A stretch of DNA of 21,797 bases, taken from the NCBI GenBank assembly GCA_025093985.1, contig JACAAK010000052.1:1-21797 (forward strand). Direction: 5' to 3'. Source of the DNA: Calvatia gigantea (lineage: Eukaryota; Basidiomycota; Agaricomycetes; Agaricales; Lycoperdaceae). This document shows positions 16,337 through 21,797 of this stretch, one piece after another; positions within the stretch are counted from its first letter, which is position 1, and each line of letters begins with the position of its first letter. A program made the translations under genes and the position numbers. Under the pieces are notes generated by a model. The model did no database searches and was not told the origin of the DNA. It saw only the letters and a list, made by a program, of their open reading frames with translations.

Positions 16337-17615
16337 GTGATTCACTCCAATATGCATCAATATTCTGAAAACAAAAATTTAACAGCAACTGAATTAAATA
16401 GTTTAATGACTATGGCTATTCAACAATCATTTAATGCGATCGTCATTACAAATGCATGCTTTGAGAATAATGGCCCACACATCCTTTTCTGCAATCCAGC
16501 ATTTTGTGAAATGACAGGTTATAGCGAAGAAGAGTTAATTGGACAATCGCCTCGTATCTTGCAAGGGCCTGAGACAGATCTAACCGTGATTCAGGAGTTA
16601 AAAGATTGCATATCTCAAGGACTATTTTTCCATAACAATACGATTAATTATCGCAAAGATAAAACACCGTACGCTGTAGAATGAAACATCTCCCCGATTA
16701 AAACTGAAACAGGTGAAATCACCCATTTTGTATCCGTTCAACGAGATATCACGGAAAAAAAACGAAAGTCTTAAATATCAAGCGATGTTGGTTGCAGCGA
16801 TCAATACAACACCTGATACGATAGTGATCACGGATGATCAAGCTAGAATTAAATTTATGAATCATGCCGCAGAGGAACTCTCGGGCTACACCCTAGCAGA
16901 TTTAAAAGATGAACCTATCACAAAATTATATCCACATGATCAAAAACTTATCGAACTACAAAGAATAAAAAATCAGGATATTGAAAATAAAGACCATGTA
17001 TATGAAAAGCATTTCTTAGAGCTTGTTTCATCTCCTCTAAAAGACCGTAATGGCACAATTACACACAATGTGAGCATCGGTAGAAATATTAATCATCATA
17101 TCGAGATCAAGAGTCAACTTGAAGAGTGGGCCAATTACGACAGTTTGACGAGCATTTTTAATCGTCGCTATGGTGAACATCTTCTAGATACCATTCAAAA
17201 AGACATGTGCAATGAAGATAACTCTTGCTGCGTGTTATTGGCTGATATCGATTACTTTAAAACCATTAATGATACTCATGGTCATGCATTAGGAGATAAG
17301 GTCTTACAACAAGTCATGTATGAGCTCTCCAAAAATTTGCGTAGCAAGGACACTCTCATTCGCTGGGGAGGAGACGAAATATTAATCGTATTGCCAAGTA
17401 TCAAACTAGATTCAGCTTTGAAAATGGCTGATCGACTACGCACAGTCATTGAATCTTGTAAGTTTCCGAGGATTGAAGAAGTGACTATGTCCTTTGGAGT
17501 AGTGACTTGGAAAAGGAAAGAGCTTAAAACCAGTGTTCTACGAAGAGCAGACGAGCAATTATATCTTGCTAAAGCAAATGGTCGTAACTGTATATCTCCA
17601 CACTCAGTACCTTAA
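16337..17615 (+). pseudogene. PAS-PAS-GGDEF diguanylate cyclase, nonsense codon plus frameshift
   Basis: Cytosolic sensor that would make cyclic di-GMP. PAS 1 (about residues 20-130) has FCEMTGYSEEELIGQSPRILQ and INYRKDKTPYAVE; then TGA at 16682-16684 stands where Trp is usual (VEWNISP). The frame continues through THFVSVQRDITE to a run of eight A (16755-16762), after which coding resumes one frame over: one base too many or two too few. PAS 2 (INTTPDTIVITDDQARI, EELSGYTLADL) leads to a GGDEF domain with DIDYFKTINDTHGH, an inhibitory RxxD (RSKD) and active-site WGGDEI, with Ile where Phe is commonest. The domain ends GVVTWK and DEQLYLAKANGRN. The start is GTG 16337 or ATG 16352; neither has a strong ribosome site. 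Confidence 0.88.
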
Positions 17616-17691
17616 GCTAAAATCCATTTAAAGCGATAAGTTACCCCAGTTAAAATTTTCTAAGCTCGATATTAAAACTCTAGATCCTAAA

Positions 17692-17729
17692 AAGTCGCAT
17701 TTTCTAACCTTCATTAAAAAATGCGACTT
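17692..17729. terminator. Terminator between the GGDEF gene and the second receptor
   Basis: AAGTCGCATTTT (17692-17703) and AAAATGCGACTT (17718-17729) form a perfect 12-bp stem with a 14-base loop. It lies between convergent genes and is usable from both sides. Confidence 0.75.
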
Positions 17730-17737
17730 CATACATT

Positions 17738-19939
17738 TTAAAATTTATAATTTAACGCAACTACAGCAGACCTGCCGTCTCCCATATAGCCAGTTTTGTA
17801 GTTTGCAATGATGCGGGTGTAGTACTGCTCATCAAATAAATTATTAATATTTAGCGACACACGGGTTTTCTCATTAAGATCATAAGCACCATACAAACTT
17901 GCTACAACATAATCTTTTTGTTCCGCTTTTATTAGGTTAGGCTGAGCTCGTGTGCCCATATTGATATAATCATAGCTTGAACCATACCAATTTAGACTCC
18001 CCCCAACTCTCAATCCAGAAAGATCACCACTAAACTGGTAGTTTGTATTGAATTTAGCTGTCTGCTTTGGATTTGCGGTATTAATTTTTTTGCCTTTCGC
18101 ATCCTCTGTGTCATTGTATGCATATCCAAATGTAAGCGTCCATGCATCCGTAAGTTGACCTAATGCTTCAACTTCAAAGCCTTTCGTTTTAGCACCTTTC
18201 ACAGCTCTATAACGCGCTTCAATGCCATTTAACCCAGTCCCAGCGATTTGTTCAGCGACATTGTCTTTTTGAGCATAGAAAACTGCCGCATTGACGTCTA
18301 GCCGATCATCAAAGAAACTGTTTTTTAAACCTAGCTCTGTATTACTGCCCGTAACAGGATCCAAGAAATTATCATTAGCATCTAAACTCGACTGTGGTTT
18401 AAAGATTTCGGTATAACTTGCATAAATAGTGCTAGTTGGAAAAATGTTATACGTAGCAGCCACATAAGGCACAAAAATACTAGATTGCTTTTGCTTTGAA
18501 GTCGTACTGATGAGTTGGCCTTGATTGAAGTTATGGGTTTTAGTCTCCCAGTCAGATATACGTCCACCGGTGAAAATCTTGAACTGGTCTGCGATGTTCC
18601 ATCGTGTATTAATAAAAGTTCCAAACATTTTGGTGTCTGTTGTTTTGTCTACACCCGTTCTTTCTGGTTTGAAATCAGGAGATGCATTTCCGTAGAAATG
18701 TTCAATATCATTAATTGTATTTCCTGCTGAGTAAGTAGGGTAAGTGAGTCCATATTCATTAGCTTCTCTATCCCAACCATTAAAACCAAAGACCACTTGA
18801 TGTTCTCGGTTAAATAAGTCGAATAGTCCATTGACTGTTAAATCATATGTATTTTGATTCAAATCGCCTTCAGATGCCCAATGTGAATAACTTAAACCCG
18901 TGCCATCTTTGTTTAAATTTCCATTGTATGCATATGATGTTTTAGCAAATGCATCCAGATCCTGTCGACTGAATGAAAGTTTAGCTTTCCATCTGTCATT
19001 AAAATTATGGTCTAAATACACATAACTATTTTGTAATTCACGTTGCCATCTCACCCAGTTCATCGAACCAAAGTTATCTTCTGATGAAAAGTTAGTTTGA
19101 CTCCCATCGCTATAGAAAATTGGTACACCTCCACCAAGACCGTGAGGGTCATCATCTTGGTAATCAATACCCAAAGTAAGTTGAGTTTGATCAGTGAGTT
19201 TAGACGTTAATGATCCTGAAATCGTTGTTGTATTCTTTTCATAATAATGTTTCCCTGTTCCACCGTCTGATGTCGCAACAATTAAACGTGCGTTAAGTTT
19301 ATCATCAGCTAACAGCCCGCCACTAATATCTCCAGTAAATCTTCGCCCATCGAAAGTATCGTAACTTGCTCCAAGCTGTGCATTAAGCTCTTGTGTTGGT
19401 TTTTTATGGACCATATTAATTGATGCAGAAGGCTCACCTAACCCAGTGTTTAGGCCGTTCACCCCCTTTAAAACTTCAATGTGATCATAAATTGCCGTAT
19501 CAAACACAGGCATGGCAATTACGGAACCACTGACACCTGAATAAGATGATGCAATACCATCGATTTGAATATTATCGGCCGCAAACCCACGAACGTCGTA
19601 ATTTGGGCGTTCGCTATCGTTATATCCAATACTTACACCGGGTACTTGTTGCATCACGTCTGCAACAGTCGCTAAGCCTTGATCCTGCATTCTTTGCTGT
19701 GTAACAACAGTCACTGTCTGAGGTGTTTGTTTCAATGCAATATTCATTTTGGTTGCTTGAGAAGACTTACTCTTTTTATATTTTTTACTGTTTTCCGTAG
19801 CATCCTCCTCGTCTTCAGCCTGTACCACAATAGGAGCTAAACTTGCTACTAGCTCAGATGCTGCTGCATAAAGAGATGAACTAAATAAAGGAGTTGAAAG
19901 AACGACAAGCCAAATCTTATTAGGTGGGAAATATTGCAT
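17738..19939 (-). CDS. TonB-dependent ferric-siderophore receptor, FhuE type
   Basis: Intact outer-membrane receptor of 733 residues. The signal peptide (KIWLVVLSTPLFSSSLYAA) is followed by a TonB-box region (SLAPIVVQAEDEE), a Lys/Ser-rich linker, then the plug: TPQTVTVVTQQRMQDQGL, VMQQVPGVSIGYND, YDVRGFAADNIQIDGI, IEVLKGVNGL and ASINMVHKKPT. The 22-strand barrel shows SYTEIFKPQSSLDANDNFL and GSNTELGLKNSFFDDRLDVN, and ends NLFDEQYYTRI to a final VALNYKF with terminal Phe, as needed for assembly. It fits the FhuE/FpvA/PupA group without the N-terminal signalling domain, so hydroxamate siderophores such as coprogen are likely ligands. The ATG at 19939 is chosen over TTG 19960 and ATG 19954 because the latter start inside the Fur box or lack a ribosome site. 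Confidence 0.93.
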   Translation of the reverse strand: MQYFPPNKIWLVVLSTPLFSSSLYAAASELVASLAPIVVQAEDEEDATENSKKYKKSKSSQATKMNIALKQTPQTVTVVTQQRMQDQGLATVADVMQQVPGVSIGYNDSERPNYDVRGFAADNIQIDGIASSYSGVSGSVIAMPVFDTAIYDHIEVLKGVNGLNTGLGEPSASINMVHKKPTQELNAQLGASYDTFDGRRFTGDISGGLLADDKLNARLIVATSDGGTGKHYYEKNTTTISGSLTSKLTDQTQLTLGIDYQDDDPHGLGGGVPIFYSDGSQTNFSSEDNFGSMNWVRWQRELQNSYVYLDHNFNDRWKAKLSFSRQDLDAFAKTSYAYNGNLNKDGTGLSYSHWASEGDLNQNTYDLTVNGLFDLFNREHQVVFGFNGWDREANEYGLTYPTYSAGNTINDIEHFYGNASPDFKPERTGVDKTTDTKMFGTFINTRWNIADQFKIFTGGRISDWETKTHNFNQGQLISTTSKQKQSSIFVPYVAATYNIFPTSTIYASYTEIFKPQSSLDANDNFLDPVTGSNTELGLKNSFFDDRLDVNAAVFYAQKDNVAEQIAGTGLNGIEARYRAVKGAKTKGFEVEALGQLTDAWTLTFGYAYNDTEDAKGKKINTANPKQTAKFNTNYQFSGDLSGLRVGGSLNWYGSSYDYINMGTRAQPNLIKAEQKDYVVASLYGAYDLNEKTRVSLNINNLFDEQYYTRIIANYKTGYMGDGRSAVVALNYKF

Positions 19940-19956
19940 ACTACAAGCTACCATTT

Positions 19957-19975
19957 GCAAATGAGAATCATTGTA
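19957..19975. promoter_or_regulatory. Fur box upstream of the FhuE-type receptor
   Basis: GCAAATGAGAATCATTGTA matches the 19-base Fur consensus at 14 positions by my hand count. It lies 18 bp upstream of the chosen start. A second half-site-like stretch, TTAATTATCATTTAC, follows at about 19979-19993. Iron-dependent repression of this receptor is likely. Confidence 0.78.
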
Positions 19976-20143
19976 TATTAATTATCATTTACATTTCTAC
20001 ACAAATAGAATATTTACTCAAAATGATTGAGTGTTTATGCGTATATTCTGTATTTATAGATTATGAGGACAGATCATACGTATCCTCTCAAGTCCCCTAA
20101 AAATTTGTAGATTCGAAGTTTACAATCAGGTCTTGTAAGTTGC

Positions 20144-20172
20144 CTTCTCGTCGCGTGTAATTCGACGAGAAG
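20144..20172. repeat. 10-bp inverted repeat with no T tract
   Basis: CTTCTCGTCG (20144-20153), a nine-base centre, and CGACGAGAAG (20163-20172). The stem is GC-richer than its surroundings and no T run follows on either strand, so it is an atypical terminator. It could be an RNA hairpin, a protein site or a mobile-element remnant. Confidence 0.7.
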
Positions 20173-20226
20173 TTAGTTTGAGGTATTAATCATAAAAATA
20201 ATTCAGATGAGTAAAATTACATGAAA

Positions 20227-20257
20227 GCCATTCTAGTTCCATGAGCTCTAGAATGGC
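20227..20257 (-). terminator. Hairpin downstream of the third receptor
   Basis: GCCATTCTAG (20227-20236) and CTAGAATGGC (20248-20257) form a perfect 10-bp stem with an 11-base loop. It lies 113 bp past the receptor stop; on the minus strand it is followed by TTTCAT, only a short T run. Confidence 0.5.
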
Positions 20258-20369
20258 CTTGCATAAAATAATGATGCTATATGTTAGATCTTAGGAATTT
20301 AACTAAAAATGTTATCCCGATTATTTTAGATAGAATTAAAAAGTTCTACATAACATGCTTCAGGTACCA

Positions 20370-21797
20370 TTAGTAATTAATGGTATAACTTAGTGCAAAA
20401 GTACGACCTTCCGTTGGGATCGCTAACAATGAGTTAGCATTGGTCACTGCTGCTTGTTGGGCGAATACAGTTTTATATTGATTACCCCATAGATTATAAA
20501 CACCAAAGTCCATACGACCTTTCGCTACTGGAAAATGTGCTAATACATCCATAGTCGTATAACCTTTAATCTTTGCTGCACTGTTACTATCACTCAGTCC
20601 AGCTGCTTTTAACTCTAGGTCATCTTTATAGGCTTTGTCAGTTCCTTTGATTGCAAGCATTTGAGCACGCACACCATAGCCATCTTCATTATTCCATTCT
20701 GCAAACAATGTGCCTTTCATTGGTGAAACTGCAAAAGCATTTAACTCATGCCAATTATTGGCTCCATCCTTATACTGGCCTCTTGTGTAACCTAAAGTTC
20801 CACCCACCTTATAATTTTCCATAAATGGGTAACTTACTGTTGCCTCCGCACCATAAACTCGCTGATCTGTGTCGACAACATTTACAGATCGATCTGAGTT
20901 AAATTGAACGACTTTATCAGAGGTATTATAGAAACCTGTTAAGCCCAAATTTAAGCCTGTGTCTTGATTTAAGCGCCAGCCTAGTTCATAGCTTTTCACA
21001 GTGATTGGAGCGATACCAGACGTGGTTAAAGTATATGCTGCAACGTCACGCAATACACGTTGTACATCTGGATAACTATAGCCTTGAGAGAAGTTAGCAT
21101 AAATTTGTTGTACATCATTTAGCTTATAAACAGCACCTAGATTAAATAGAAATTTGTCTGAATCTGTAGAGTCTGCCGCCATTAATGTATATGGCTTACG
21201 TGCAGTTAAATAGCTGTCTGTGTCTGCCTGAACATATTGGTACCGTACACCGGCTTGAATATTAAGCTGATCAGTTACGGCATAGTCCCCTTGTATAAAG
21301 GTACCAATATTCTGAATTTCAGTATCTGGTCCTGAGCCTTGTTTTTCTCCAGTTGGGGTATAAACTAAACCATTATTGCTTGGCATGTAGTAGTCTGCCA
21401 CTGATGGTCTTTTCCCAGTCATAGTCTAAGCCATAAGTTAGTTTTAAATCACGGTCAGCAACAACAAGATCAGACTGTAAAGTTGAACGAATCCCAGCAT
21501 AGTCCACATTGGATTGGCTTTGCTTTACATTCACACCATCTGCTGAATAGCCATAAGGTACAAAGCGAGACTTCTCATTTCGATAGTATGCCTCAACATT
21601 CAAAACTTGCCCTAAGAAATCCTGATTTGGTACTGTGTATTAAAAGCATAGCGTTCTGTAAAAGGTTGATTATCTAAGCTCCAACCTTTTATCGCTTTTA
21701 AAGATGGAGCTGTTTTGGTAAGTAAATATGAATAATCAGGCCCATATTCTGTATCTTGTTCATCTTTATAGTACTGAGCACCAAAACTTAAACTTTG
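20370..21797 (-). pseudogene. IutA-like TonB-dependent siderophore receptor, partial and frameshifted
   Basis: C-terminal two-thirds of an outer-membrane receptor; the plug and signal peptide lie beyond the right edge. The barrel reads FGAQYYKDEQDTEYGPDYSY, DFLGQVLNVEAYYRNEKSRF, LKLTYGLDYDWE, FLFNLGAVYKL, YANFSQGYSYPDVQRV, VKSYELGWRL, DQRVYGAEATV, GYTTMDVLAHFPV and a final FALSYTINY, resembling the ferric-aerobactin receptor IutA. Two breaks are seen. One is at TTT 21626-21628 (one A too few on the coding strand, between NTQYQ and DFLGQ). The other is at TTTT 21410-21413 (one A too many or two too few, between LDYDWE and RPSVADYY). It lies upstream of the FhuE-type receptor on the same strand but 430 bp away with hairpins between, so probably a separate transcript. 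Confidence 0.87.

Larger units (their letters stand above)
19976..20369. other. Gap between the second and third receptor genes
   Basis: No coding frame is supported. The gap holds the promoter side of the FhuE-type receptor (near 19960-20010), two perfect 10-bp inverted repeats (20144-20172 and 20227-20257), and AT-rich sequence up to the stop of the third receptor. Confidence 0.65.

Noticed and set aside
16337..16684. Blue-light LOV photoreceptor
   Set aside because: The cysteine needed for the flavin adduct is replaced by Pro in GQSPRILQG; this wording is common in non-photoactive PAS domains.
1..21797. tRNA, rRNA, insertion sequence, prophage or toxin-antitoxin genes
   Set aside because: I read the gaps on both strands and saw no cloverleaf, transposase motifs, phage genes or such small gene pairs.

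Overview
The window looks like an Acinetobacter (Moraxellaceae) chromosome segment. It is AT-rich. The AlaA aminotransferase, 521-residue AhpF, DusB, MsrB, Gpx, DUF1653 and KTSC proteins read like ordinary gamma-proteobacterial housekeeping genes, and the TonB-dependent receptors and small Ala-rich lipoprotein fit that genus. The genus is inferred from protein style, not from a search.

Layout. (1) 1-2324, minus strand: a broken TonB-dependent siderophore receptor. It carries eight 9-bp repeats (Glu-Asn-Asp), two frameshifts and a 3' end replaced by a degraded inverted copy of its own middle. (2) 2438-4879, minus strand: msrB and gpx (overlapping ATGA), a frameshifted AraC-type regulator and a LysE/RhtB exporter, closely spaced and perhaps co-transcribed. 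(3) 5108-10900: alaA with an N-terminal HTH-like extension, a KTSC protein, an O-methyltransferase, a DUF1653 protein, ahpF, an Ala-rich lipoprotein and a VIT/CCC1 Fe/Mn transporter, most separated by clear hairpin terminators. (4) 11188-12852, minus strand: a two-gene DNA-repair-like cassette (radical SAM TIGR03916 type plus DUF4130/TIGR03915 type); the radical SAM gene has a frame break and a short C-terminus. (5) 13059-15832: nitronate monooxygenase, convergent dusB, cytochrome b561. (6) 16337-17615: a PAS-PAS-GGDEF diguanylate cyclase gene with an in-frame TGA and a frameshift. (7) 17738-21797, minus strand: an intact FhuE-type receptor with a good Fur box, then the 3' part of an IutA-like receptor that has two frameshifts and runs off the window.

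Two themes recur. One is iron and oxidative stress: three siderophore receptors, a VIT transporter, AhpF, MsrB, Gpx and cytochrome b561. The other is damage: seven frame breaks, every one explicable by a one-base change in a short homopolymer, plus one nonsense codon. With the noisy inverted copy at the left edge, this pattern suggests uncorrected long-read sequence at a contig end. Real gene decay cannot be excluded from sequence alone, so the 'pseudogene' labels below mean 'frame-broken as given'.
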